DNA of 64,000 nt from Bacillota bacterium (lineage in GTDB: Bacteria > Bacillota > UBA4882 > UBA10575), in contig JAAYHQ010000039.1 in NCBI GenBank assembly GCA_012727425.1, positions 1 through 64,000 of the forward strand. Direction: 5' to 3'. Numbering within the stretch: position 1 is the stretch's first letter; the number at the start of each line of letters is the position of its first letter. Both the position numbers and the translations under genes were made by a program. Below the pieces are notes generated by a model, which did no database searches, was not told the origin of the DNA, and was given only the letters and a program-made list of their open reading frames with translations. Positions 19,334-27,929 of this stretch are shown here, piece by piece.

Positions 19334-21076
19334 ATGCTGTACGTTAGAGGGCGGAGGTATCTTCGCCGGTTGTTACCGCTTCTGTTTTTTTTGGTGATCT
19401 CTTTGGTGTTGTCGGGGGCGGAAGCGGGGACCAGGACGTTACCCGAAGTGCATCTGGACAATGCTGACTTGAGGGTGGTCTTTCGCAGTCTGGCGGCGTG
19501 TGGGGATTTTCCGGTGATTTTGGGCCCTTCCGTGCAAGGGAGGGTGACCCTTCCGCTTAAACCGGGCTTGACAGCGAGAGAGACCGTTGAACTGTTGGCG
19601 AAAATGCATGGCTACCCCTGTCATTGGGTGGAAGGGACAGCGCTCGTCGGCGCGGATCCCGCTGCTTTGGACCGGCGGACCCCTGAACGCTTTCAATGGT
19701 CACGGGCGAGCGGAGAGGCCGTGGTGGCCGCTTTAACCCGGGTTGTGCCCCGGGAGCGTCTTCAGGTGGATGCGGAACAAAAAGAAGTACATGTTCAGGC
19801 CAGTGCTTTGGAGGCGGAAAACATCCGTGAAGTTCTGTTGGCGGTGGACCATGCCGCCACGCCTTTCCTGATGGTTGCCGAGTTGGTCGAGATTGAGCTG
19901 GATTACGCACAGGAAAAGGGGTTAAGCTGGGCGCTGCCCGGGACATCCGTACATACCCCTTTGCGGCTGGGGACGTTTACGGCCAGCGACACGTTGTGGC
20001 GGACGACGGTGGGGCGACGGCTGGCGGGCGCACGTTTTTGGGCGGAAGGGAACCGGTCCGGCATGGCCTTTCTGGGGGATCAGTATCCAGTCATTACGAC
20101 TAACCCCAACGCACAGGTCAATTTTGTTCAGTACCAAAAGGTCGGCGTAGGGATTGAAGTTGTCCCCCGCCCCCGGGCGGACGGAGAGATCGATCTTGAG
20201 CTGGCCCTGACGGTGAGCGGGATCGGGGGCTGGATCGAAACCGCCGATGGCCGTCGTATACCCAAGATTGAGAACAATGAAATTATCGTCCATCAGACCC
20301 TGGCCCCGGGGGAGACCTGTGTGCTTTCGGGTTTGACTTTTACCGGACGGACGGCGTCGGCCTTGCTTCTGACAGCGGGGCAAGAGGGGCCTTCGAAAGA
20401 AAAAACCGTCTGTTTGTTCCTTACCCCCCAACCGGAAGGAAAGGAAACCACAAGTAGCGGTGTTGCCATGGCGGCGGGTCCGGTGCCGGCGGCCTCCGGT
20501 ACGGAGGTGATTCATATTGAAATCTTCAGCAGTAACCAACCGGAAACGGTGACCGCTAATCCGGTGCCGCCCCCGGCACCGCAAGTCCTGGCTGAAGTGG
20601 TTGGTTTTGAGACGAAGCCGTCCGGTGGCGAGCCAGCGGTCGCGGCCGGAGCACCACTGGAGCCGGAGCGGGAGACGGGGCCGACGGTGGCGGACGAGGG
20701 ACCCATGGTGGTAGATCCAAGCGGTGACGCACGGCCGTCCGTAGCGTTGCGGGTGGCGTACCGGGTGGTGAAAGGTGATACCGTTTATTCGATCGGACGT
20801 AAGTACGGAGTGGATCCGGCGGCCATCCTGCACGAAAACGGCCTGACGGCAACCAGCGTACTCCAAGTGGGCCAGACGCTCCGGATCCCGATTCCGCCAG
20901 ACCACCTTTACCAACTACAGCCCAAAGAGACGCTCTGGCGGATCGCCCAGCGTTACGGTACGACTGTCGAATTGTTAATGGAGATTAATAGTATCACCGA
21001 TGCGACGATGCTCCGTACGGATCAGATCATAATTTTACCGGTCCCCGTCGACCAGGTGGTTAATGAAAACTATTGA
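19334..21076 (+). CDS. Secretin-family protein with two C-terminal LysM repeats
   Basis: Signal peptide; STN-like EVHLDNADLRVVFRSLAACGDFPVIL; secretin core VGIEVVPRPRADGEIDLELALTVSGIGG...RRIPKIENNEIIVHQTLAPGETCVLSGLTF; LysM YRVVKGDTVYSIGRKYGVDPAAILHENGL and YQLQPKETLWRIAQRYGTTVELLMEINSI. Confidence 0.82.
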   Translation: MLYVRGRRYLRRLLPLLFFLVISLVLSGAEAGTRTLPEVHLDNADLRVVFRSLAACGDFPVILGPSVQGRVTLPLKPGLTARETVELLAKMHGYPCHWVEGTALVGADPAALDRRTPERFQWSRASGEAVVAALTRVVPRERLQVDAEQKEVHVQASALEAENIREVLLAVDHAATPFLMVAELVEIELDYAQEKGLSWALPGTSVHTPLRLGTFTASDTLWRTTVGRRLAGARFWAEGNRSGMAFLGDQYPVITTNPNAQVNFVQYQKVGVGIEVVPRPRADGEIDLELALTVSGIGGWIETADGRRIPKIENNEIIVHQTLAPGETCVLSGLTFTGRTASALLLTAGQEGPSKEKTVCLFLTPQPEGKETTSSGVAMAAGPVPAASGTEVIHIEIFSSNQPETVTANPVPPPAPQVLAEVVGFETKPSGGEPAVAAGAPLEPERETGPTVADEGPMVVDPSGDARPSVALRVAYRVVKGDTVYSIGRKYGVDPAAILHENGLTATSVLQVGQTLRIPIPPDHLYQLQPKETLWRIAQRYGTTVELLMEINSITDATMLRTDQIIILPVPVDQVVNENY

Positions 21077-21099
21077 GCGGGAATTGGGGGGAGAAGGGG

Positions 21100-21384
21100 A
21101 TGAAGAACTATATGGAAGACGTTGTGCTTGAGGTTTTGGACGTAGCGCTGCGCCTCAATCCTGATTTTTGCCGGTGTGAAAAGTGTCGTAAAGATGTGGT
21201 CTTAATTGCGTTGAGTAATATTAAAGGCAGTTACGCTTCGAGCCCGGTGGGGGAGATCTTTGCCTGGGTGGGACAGAGTGACCGCCAGGTACGGACCGAT
21301 GCTTTGCTGGCTGTCATGCAAGCCCTGGAGAAGGTTGCGGCCAACCCGCGCCATAATGGGCAGATTCAATTGAAGGAAAATTGA
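21100..21384 (+). CDS. ComFB-family (late competence development) protein
   Basis: MKNYMEDVVLEVLDVALRLNPDFCRCEKCRKDVVLIALSNI, conserved CxCxxC-type cysteines; ATG 21100. Confidence 0.8.
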   Translation: MKNYMEDVVLEVLDVALRLNPDFCRCEKCRKDVVLIALSNIKGSYASSPVGEIFAWVGQSDRQVRTDALLAVMQALEKVAANPRHNGQIQLKEN

Positions 21385-21420
21385 GCAGCAATCATTACGG
21401 TGAAGTGATGGAGGGTGAGG

Positions 21421-22629
21421 ATGCGTTTTTTGACTGCAGGCGAATCCCATGGGCCGGCTTTGGTGGCGATTATTGAAGGTTTTCCCGCCAAGGTGCCGGT
21501 GACCCAGGAAGCAATTGACCGGGAATTGGCCCGGCGCCAACTGGGTTATGGCCGGGGCGGGCGGATGAGAATAGAACGGGACCAGGTGGAGATTCTGTCG
21601 GGAGTCCGGTCCGGTGAGACCATCGGGAGTCCGATCTGTTTACGCATTAACAACCGGGATTGGGTCCGTTGGTCGGCGGTGATGGCTCCCTTTACCCCAG
21701 CGGCCGCGGACACGGTGACCTTGGCGGCCGATCCGCTCCTGGACAAGGTTTCGACGGTTGTGACGACGCCCCGTCCGGGTCATGCCGATCTGAGCGGGGC
21801 TTTCAAGTACGGCTACACGGATCTGCGGAATATTATCGAACGGGCCAGCGCCCGCGAGACGGCGGCGCGGGTGGGGATTGGGGCCTTTGCCAAGCTCTTA
21901 CTGGCGCAATTCGGGATTTTTATCGGTAGTTATGTGACCCACCTTGGAGGTGTCGGGGAGGATTATGGGGAACCGCTGACCCCGGCGGAGCAGGCCCGGG
22001 TCGACCAGTCGCCGGTCAGAGCGGTCAATCCGGAGCTGGCGGCGGCGATGGTGGAAGCGATCGAAGCGGCCAGGGCGAACAAGGAGACGCTGGGGGGCAT
22101 CTTTGTTGTTTACGCCACCGGTCTTCCGCCGGGCTTGGGTTCCCATGTCCACTGGGACCGGCGGCTCGATGGACAGCTGGCTCAGGCCGTGATGGGGATC
22201 CCGGGGATTAAAGGGGTGGAGTTTGGTGCCGGATTTAGCGGGGCCCACCTGATCGGTTCCCGGATGCATGATCCGATCCATTTCACGCCGGAGCGTGGAT
22301 GGTACCGGGCTAGCAACCAAGCCGGGGGGGTCGAGGGCGGGATGACCAATGGGGAACCGCTGATTCTGCGGGCCGCCATGAAACCGATCCCCACTTTGTA
22401 CCAAGGATTACCGTCGGTGGATCTCAAAACCAAAGAGCCCCGGACTGCCGGGGCCGAACGTTCGGACTTGACCGCCGTGCCCGCCGCCGGTGTGGTGGCC
22501 GAGGCAATGGTGGCTTGGGTCTTGGCCGTCGCTTTGCACGAGAAGTTTGGCGGAGATACCCTTCCCGAGCTTAAGCGGGCCTTCCACTCCTACCGGGAGG
22601 GATTGCATGCGGGACCGGAGGGCAGTTAA
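21421..22629 (+). CDS. aroC: Chorismate synthase
   Basis: RFLTAGESHGPALVAIIEGFPAKVPV; RPGHADLSGAFKYG; GVEGGMTNGEPLILRAAMKPI. Confidence 0.95.
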   Translation: MRFLTAGESHGPALVAIIEGFPAKVPVTQEAIDRELARRQLGYGRGGRMRIERDQVEILSGVRSGETIGSPICLRINNRDWVRWSAVMAPFTPAAADTVTLAADPLLDKVSTVVTTPRPGHADLSGAFKYGYTDLRNIIERASARETAARVGIGAFAKLLLAQFGIFIGSYVTHLGGVGEDYGEPLTPAEQARVDQSPVRAVNPELAAAMVEAIEAARANKETLGGIFVVYATGLPPGLGSHVHWDRRLDGQLAQAVMGIPGIKGVEFGAGFSGAHLIGSRMHDPIHFTPERGWYRASNQAGGVEGGMTNGEPLILRAAMKPIPTLYQGLPSVDLKTKEPRTAGAERSDLTAVPAAGVVAEAMVAWVLAVALHEKFGGDTLPELKRAFHSYREGLHAGPEGS

Positions 22630-23221
22630 ACCGAACCTGGTCTTGACCGGGATGATGGGTTGCGGAAAAACAACCGTCGGCCGGATTCTCGCGGCCGAAC
22701 TGGGTTGGGAGTTTATCGATACCGACCGGTTGATTGAGACGGTCACCGGCCGTTCCATCCCGGCGTTGTTCCGGGAGGAGGGGGAGCCTTTCTTTCGCCG
22801 GGTCGAAAAAGAGGTTATTCATGGTTTGGCCGGAAAGAAACGGGCGGTGGTGGCGACCGGTGGCGGTGCGGTTCTGGATCGGGAGAACCGCCGGGTGCTC
22901 CAGGCGCTTGGCCTTGTTATTTATTTAAAGACTTCACCGGCCGTTTTGGACCGCCGCGTCCAAAGTAGTAGTGACCGGCCCTTACTATCCGGGGCAACCC
23001 CCGGGGCCGTTCTGGCGGCACTGCTCCAGGAACGGGAAGAATATTACCGGGAAGCGGATGAAGTGGTCGCCACCGACGGACGCACCCCGACACAGGTGGC
23101 GGCGGAGATAATGCGGCTGGCACAGCGGTGGGGAATCGGCACGGGGCCGCTTCACCGCCGGGCGCAGGAGGAGGGTGAATATGGCAATGGTAAAACGGAT
23201 GGAAATAAAGGCGGGTGCTGA
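22607..23221 (+). CDS. aroK: Shikimate kinase
   Basis: ATG 22607: VLTGMMGCGKTTVGRILAAELGWEFIDTDRLIE (Walker A); ATGGGAVL; RPLL. Confidence 0.92.
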   Translation: MRDRRAVKPNLVLTGMMGCGKTTVGRILAAELGWEFIDTDRLIETVTGRSIPALFREEGEPFFRRVEKEVIHGLAGKKRAVVATGGGAVLDRENRRVLQALGLVIYLKTSPAVLDRRVQSSSDRPLLSGATPGAVLAALLQEREEYYREADEVVATDGRTPTQVAAEIMRLAQRWGIGTGPLHRRAQEEGEYGNGKTDGNKGGC

Positions 23222-24281
23222 GACCTATCCCCTGTACCTCGGCTCCGGATTGCTGGCGCAAGCCGGAGCTATTCTGCGGGAGGAGGGATTGGCGGGGAAG
23301 GTTTTAGTGGTGACCAACCCGACCGTCGGTGCCCTGTACCTTACGGTGGTGGTTGAAGCTTTAGAAGAAGCTGGCTTTGAGGTCCTGACGGTCACCATTC
23401 CCGATGGTGAGGCTTACAAGCGGTTGGACCAGTTGGCCAAGGTCTACGATGCGGCGGCGGCCGGCTGTCTGGAAAGGGATTCGGTGGTTCTCGCCTTGGG
23501 TGGCGGGGTAATCGGCGATCTGGCCGGTTTTGCCGCCGCTACCTACCTCCGGGGGGTGCGCCTGGTTCAGGTCCCAACGAGCCTGTTGGCGCAGGTGGAC
23601 AGTTCGATCGGTGGCAAGGTGGCTGTTAACCACCGGGAAGGCAAGAACCTAATCGGTTCCTTTTATCAACCGTCGGTTATCCTTAGCGACCTTGATGTGT
23701 TGACTACCCTCAATGAACGGGAGTTCAAAACCGGGCTGGCCGAGATCATAAAAGCCGGGTTGATAGGCGATTGTACCCTCGATGCCTTTCTCCGTCAGCA
23801 CAGTGAAGCGGTGCGCCAGCGGAAGCCGGAAGCTTTGCTGGAGATTATTGGCCGGGCGTGCGCCTTTAAAGCCCAGGTGGTGATGGAGGATGTGCGGGAA
23901 AGAGGGCGCCGGGCGGTCCTTAATTACGGGCATACCATCGGTCATGCGCTGGAGGCGGAGACCGGTTATACGGTTTACCGACACGGTGAAGCAGTGGCGA
24001 TCGGGATGGCCGCGGCGGCTGCGATCAGTGTGGCGTTGGGCCTGGCGGCACCGGAACTGAGCCAGGCAACCCTCGAAATCTTGCAGCTTTATGAGTTACC
24101 GACCACCATCGAGGAGGGACTTGCGGCGGAACAACTCTTGGCCCGGATGGCTTGGGACAAGAAGGTGAAGGACGGCCGTCCGCGCCTGGTTTTAAGTCCA
24201 CGCATTGGTGAAGTGTTGGTCAAGGATGATGTGCCGCCCGAGGTGATTCTGCCGGTCTTACGTCAGATGGGCGCGGTTTAG
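23181..24281 (+). CDS. aroB: 3-dehydroquinate synthase
   Basis: [57 protein letters not shown]. Start uncertain (23175/23181). Confidence 0.94.
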   Translation: MAMVKRMEIKAGAETYPLYLGSGLLAQAGAILREEGLAGKVLVVTNPTVGALYLTVVVEALEEAGFEVLTVTIPDGEAYKRLDQLAKVYDAAAAGCLERDSVVLALGGGVIGDLAGFAAATYLRGVRLVQVPTSLLAQVDSSIGGKVAVNHREGKNLIGSFYQPSVILSDLDVLTTLNEREFKTGLAEIIKAGLIGDCTLDAFLRQHSEAVRQRKPEALLEIIGRACAFKAQVVMEDVRERGRRAVLNYGHTIGHALEAETGYTVYRHGEAVAIGMAAAAAISVALGLAAPELSQATLEILQLYELPTTIEEGLAAEQLLARMAWDKKVKDGRPRLVLSPRIGEVLVKDDVPPEVILPVLRQMGAV

Positions 24282-24291
24282 AAATGCTGTT

Positions 24292-24762
24292 TTGGGAGGG
24301 ATTGGTATCAGGATCCTGGTTTTACACGGACCGAACCTGAATCTTTTGGGGGAGCGGGAACCCCAGATTTACGGCGGGATTACCCTGGAAGCAATCAACA
24401 CGGAACTACGGAAATTGGCGGCCGAACTCCGGGTGGAACTGGCGATCTTCCAGTCCAACCATGAGGGGGCGTTGATCGACCGGATCCACCAGGCCCGCGG
24501 GGCCGAACAGGGAATATTGATCAACCCGGCCGCCTATTCCCATACCAGTATCGCCCTGCGGGATGCGTTGGCGGCGGTCGCTCTTCCCGTGGTCGAAGTG
24601 CACCTGACCAATATCTACGCCCGGGAGTCCTTCCGCCACCAATCGATGACGGCGCCAGTGGCCACCGGTGTGATCTGCGGTTTTGGCAAGGACAGTTATA
24701 TGTGGGGATTACGGGCCTTGGTGCAACTAGTTACAGCCCGGAACAAAGCAGCCCCCGATTAA
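24292..24762 (+). CDS. aroQ: Type II 3-dehydroquinate dehydratase
   Basis: [49 protein letters not shown]. Start codon uncertain. Confidence 0.92.
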   Translation: MGGIGIRILVLHGPNLNLLGEREPQIYGGITLEAINTELRKLAAELRVELAIFQSNHEGALIDRIHQARGAEQGILINPAAYSHTSIALRDALAAVALPVVEVHLTNIYARESFRHQSMTAPVATGVICGFGKDSYMWGLRALVQLVTARNKAAPD

Positions 24763-24771
24763 ACAGTATTC

Positions 24772-24809
24772 AAAAAGAGGCCTTGGGTTTGACCCAAAGC
24801 CTCTTTTTT
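24772..24809 (+). terminator. Terminator (possibly bidirectional) between aroQ and convergent Na+-pump genes
   Basis: AAAAGAGGC-C-TTGGG-TTTGA-CCCAA-A-GCCTCTTTTTT. Confidence 0.85.
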
Positions 24810-24819
24810 CATCTGTGTC

Positions 24820-24957
24820 CTATTGGTCTTCAGGGTTATCCTCAGGGAAATATTTGACCAGCAGTTTGATGGCGGAATAGATAATGATCATGCCGAAAAA
24901 GGTCACGCCCAAGCTCTGCAGGAGAATGCGTAAAGTGGTTACGATGCTGTCGGTCAT
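24820..24957 (-). CDS. Small membrane protein, OadG/gamma-like candidate (not in ORF track)
   Basis: Minus-strand 45 aa: MTDSIVTTLRILLQSLGVTFFGMIIIYSAIKLLVKYFPEDNPEDQ*, preceded by AGGAGGTTCC; adjacent to beta subunit gene. Confidence 0.65.
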   Translation of the reverse strand: MTDSIVTTLRILLQSLGVTFFGMIIIYSAIKLLVKYFPEDNPEDQ

Positions 24958-24973
24958 CACGGAACCTCCTTCT

Positions 24974-26089
24974 TTACGATAATCCGAGGGAACTCACCAG
25001 ATAGATGAGGACGCCTGCGGCCAAAATTGAACCAACCTGCCCGGCGACGTTGGCACCGACGGCCTGCATCAGGACGAAATTGCCGGGATTCTCTTTTTGG
25101 GCCATCTTCTGAATGACCCGGGCTGACATGGGGAAAGCGGAGATTCCGGCGGCCCCAATCATCGGGTTGACTTTCCGGGGCAGAAACAGATTGAGGAGTT
25201 TGGCGAACAAAACGCCGCCGGCCGTGTCAAAGATAAAGGCAAAAAGGCCCATACCCAGGATCATGATGGTTTTCCAGGTTAAAAATTTCTCGGCGACCAT
25301 GGTGGACCCGATGGTGATCCCCAGCAGCAGGGTGACCAGGTTGGAGAGTTCGTTCTGGGCCGCTTTGGAGAGCTTGTCCAGGACACCACATTCCCGGATG
25401 AGGTTCCCGAACATCAAGGAGCCGACTAGGGCGACGCTTTTTGGGGCAATCGAACCGGCGACCAGGGTCACGATGATCGGGAAAAGAATCCGGGTGGTCT
25501 TGGAGACCGGGTGGAGATTAAGATCCATCGTGATTTTTCTCTCCTCCGGGGTGGTCAGGGCCTTGATTACCGGCGGCTGGATCAACGGTACCAGCGACAT
25601 GTAGGAATAGGCGGCGACGGAGATGGGGCCGATCAAATCACCGGCGAAGAGGTTGGCTACATAGATCGAGGTTGGACCATCGGCGGCCCCGATGATCCCG
25701 ATGGAGACCGCTTCTTTCAGAGTAAAACCCAAACTGCGGGCCAGCAGGGTTGTGACAAAGATGCCAAACTGGGCGGCCGCGCCGAAAAAGAGCATAAAGG
25801 GTTGTTGCAAGAGGGGACCGAAGTCGATCATCGCTCCGATGGCAATGAAGATTAAGATCGGGAAAAGTTCGGTGTGGATTCCCGCATTGTAGAGAATGGT
25901 CAGAAAACCGTTTTCTTCGATGGCCGAAGAAAAGGGGATGTTGGCCAGGATGGCACCAAAACCGATCGGTAGCAACAACATGGGTTCATAATCTTTCTTG
26001 ATGGCCAGGTAGATTAAGACCCCGCCGATGGCATACATTACCAGGGTTTTCCAGGTGATTGCTTGGAAGGACGCCAGTAGGACTGCCAA
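24974..26089 (-). CDS. Sodium ion-translocating decarboxylase beta subunit (OadB/MmdB/GcdB family)
   Basis: FIAIGAMIDFGPLLQQP, GIIGAADGPTSIYVANLFA, SYMSLVPLIQPPVIKALTT, PMIGAAGISAFPMSARVIQKMAQ. Confidence 0.92.
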   Translation of the reverse strand: MAVLLASFQAITWKTLVMYAIGGVLIYLAIKKDYEPMLLLPIGFGAILANIPFSSAIEENGFLTILYNAGIHTELFPILIFIAIGAMIDFGPLLQQPFMLFFGAAAQFGIFVTTLLARSLGFTLKEAVSIGIIGAADGPTSIYVANLFAGDLIGPISVAAYSYMSLVPLIQPPVIKALTTPEERKITMDLNLHPVSKTTRILFPIIVTLVAGSIAPKSVALVGSLMFGNLIRECGVLDKLSKAAQNELSNLVTLLLGITIGSTMVAEKFLTWKTIMILGMGLFAFIFDTAGGVLFAKLLNLFLPRKVNPMIGAAGISAFPMSARVIQKMAQKENPGNFVLMQAVGANVAGQVGSILAAGVLIYLVSSLGLS

Positions 26090-26230
26090 TGCAAGATACC
26101 TCCTTAGTCAACCGTTCGCATGCGCGAGGGAAAAGATGATGGTTGGTGTACAAGCGTACTTTTTCATAATATAACAATAAACAGGAAGGAAAAAGGGATT
26201 TAACAAAGATGCAACTTTTTGTTTCCGCCG

Positions 26231-26330
26231 GACGATCCGGGCGACGAAATTTGCGTACCGGGCATTGATTTTCAGCCGATGAAAGACACAACGACCCGGG
26301 TTGGCGCGAGGGCTCGAAACCCGGATCGTC
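26231..26330 (-). other. Unassigned structured element with mutually exclusive long stems
   Basis: GACGATCCGGG (26231-26241) / CCCGGATCGTC (26320-26330) perfect 11-bp inverted repeat. On the minus-strand RNA GACGAUCCGGGUU also pairs with AACCCGGGUCGUU (26302-26290), 13 bp including 2 G.U. Confidence 0.55.
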
Positions 26331-26395
26331 TAGGTGGAGTTGGGTTTGGTACTGTTGTTCCATAATGAGGGTCTTTCTTCCCGGGACGGAGGGAG

Positions 26396-26434
26396 TAAAA
26401 AAGGGGTCCGTAAGCCTGCGGCCCCTTTTTTAGT
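26396..26434. terminator. Terminator-like hairpin at the 3' end of the phasin-like gene
   Basis: AAAAAAGGGG...CCCCTTTTTT with inner CCGTAAGCCTGCGG. Confidence 0.75.
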
Positions 26435-26762
26435 CAGTGGTTTCAGCGGTTTCGTCCCCTGCCGGTGTACCGCTTAGGCGGGCTTCCAACTCTTTGACCC
26501 GCTCTTCAAGGGCGGTGTATTCTTCTTTCCTGATGTAGCCGAGGTTTTTCATAAAATCTTCCACAGTTTGTTGGATCGTCTCTTGTAACGCTTTTTTTTC
26601 CTGTTCCCCTTTTTCCATCAGCGTCGTGAGGATTTTTCTTCCTTCCGCCGCGGTGACTTCGCCCCGTTCTTCCAAGTCGCGGAGGAACTTCTCCGCTTTT
26701 TCCCGGGTTAGCGAGAAGGTGCCCAACCCTAATACCAATGACTTCTCAAGAAGACTTTTCAT
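26430..26762 (-). CDS. Phasin/PHA-granule-associated-like coiled-coil protein
   Basis: MKSLLEKSLVLGLGTFSLTREKAEKFLRDLEERGEVTAAEGRKILTTLMEKGEQEKKALQETIQ...LGYIRKEEYTALEERVKELEARL. Confidence 0.7.
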   Translation of the reverse strand: MKSLLEKSLVLGLGTFSLTREKAEKFLRDLEERGEVTAAEGRKILTTLMEKGEQEKKALQETIQQTVEDFMKNLGYIRKEEYTALEERVKELEARLSGTPAGDETAETTD

Positions 26763-27054
26763 CGGATTCCTCCCTTCTTCCGCTATTATGAACATGATCG
26801 TCTTGAATTATCAGCACCCTTTGCGGTACCAACTGGTGAAAGCACTGTACCACCCAACTAGTGGTTGGATTGGAATCAACGAAAGGAACGGCGGAGGAAA
26901 ACCGCGAGGAACTGACCAAAGGGACCATTGAAGCAGTTTAGGGCGAGGCACCAGTTAAAGGAACCAAATGAAACCGGTAAAAGGAACCGCTGGGCAAAGG
27001 GCGAAATTAGAGAGAAAGGCGATTTATTTTACCGGTGGAAAGGAATGATTTCTG

Positions 27055-27549
27055 ATGCGGAAGGCAATAATCATTATTTGTGGGTTCTTACTGCTGATCA
27101 TTGGCGTGGGCGGGCTTTTCCTCCCGGTCTTCGTTTATTTTTGGGTACGGGAATGGACTTCTTTCCTTTTGACGTTGGGCTTTCCCTTTTTTCCCGTTTT
27201 TTATCTCCCTTTCACCCTTGGGCTTCTGGTGACGGGAGGAGGACTAATTGCCCGACGGCAGTGGGCCTGGTATGCGGTGCAGACTTTTTGGCTGTTTCTC
27301 CTCTGTGTCGGGGTGTTGGTGCTGGTCGGCTTTAATCTTCTGTCTGAGGTCATGAAACCGCTTCTTGGTGGGGGGATTCAGTGGCGCGGCGCAGGCAATC
27401 TTATGCTTGGCTTGTTGCTGATCTTTGTACCCGCTGGGGGCCTGGTCTTCTTTGGCTACGCTCGCCAATTATTCTTCACGGTGGCTAAGGAGGAGAGCCC
27501 GTGGGCAAGGTGGTCCGCGGGGGCGGAAGAACAGGACTACCAATGGTAA
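27055..27549 (+). CDS. Hypothetical multi-pass membrane protein
   Basis: 164-aa ORF with several hydrophobic segments; RBS AAAGGAATG upstream. Confidence 0.55.
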   Translation: MRKAIIIICGFLLLIIGVGGLFLPVFVYFWVREWTSFLLTLGFPFFPVFYLPFTLGLLVTGGGLIARRQWAWYAVQTFWLFLLCVGVLVLVGFNLLSEVMKPLLGGGIQWRGAGNLMLGLLLIFVPAGGLVFFGYARQLFFTVAKEESPWARWSAGAEEQDYQW

Positions 27550-27606
27550 GGGCTATGGCACTTGGGGTATCATCTTGGTATCATCTTAAAGAAAAGGATG
27601 GGAAGC

Positions 27607-27903
27607 ATGAACATGTTAACAGGAAAACAGAAAGCTTTTTTGCGGGGTCTTTTGAACACCGAACCCGCCATTTTTCAGGTGGGGAAGGAGGGGCTCACGG
27701 AAAATCTTCTCCAGCAATTGGATGACGCTTTGGAAGCGCGAGAGTTGATTAAGATTACAGTTCTCAATAATCAAAAGGAGGCCCCGGAAGTGCTGGCCCG
27801 GACGATCGCCAGCCGGACCGGGGCGGAGGTGGTTCAGGTCATCGGGCATAAAATTGGGTTGTACCGGCGCGCCCGAAAGCCGCGGCTTGTTTTACCCGAA
27901 TAA
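27607..27903 (+). CDS. yhbY: CRM-domain ribosome-associated RNA-binding protein (YhbY/YqeI-like)
   Basis: MLTGKQKAFLRGLLNTEPAIFQVGKEGLTENLLQQLDDALEARELIKITVLNN...GHKIGLYRRARK. Confidence 0.92.
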   Translation: MNMLTGKQKAFLRGLLNTEPAIFQVGKEGLTENLLQQLDDALEARELIKITVLNNQKEAPEVLARTIASRTGAEVVQVIGHKIGLYRRARKPRLVLPE

Positions 27904-27929
27904 GGATTCTTAGGCCAGGCCGCGATTGG

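Noticed and set aside
19922-20914. 330-aa minus-strand ORF opposite the secretin
   Set aside because: His/Arg-rich shadow translation, no recognisable domain.
26303-26330. Possible tRNA T-arm (GGGTTTCGAGCCC, minus strand)
   Set aside because: No cloverleaf, anticodon arm or acceptor stem could be built around it.
25986-26363. 125-aa minus-strand ORF upstream of oadB
   Set aside because: Covers the inverted-repeat element and overlaps the oadB start; composition not protein-like.
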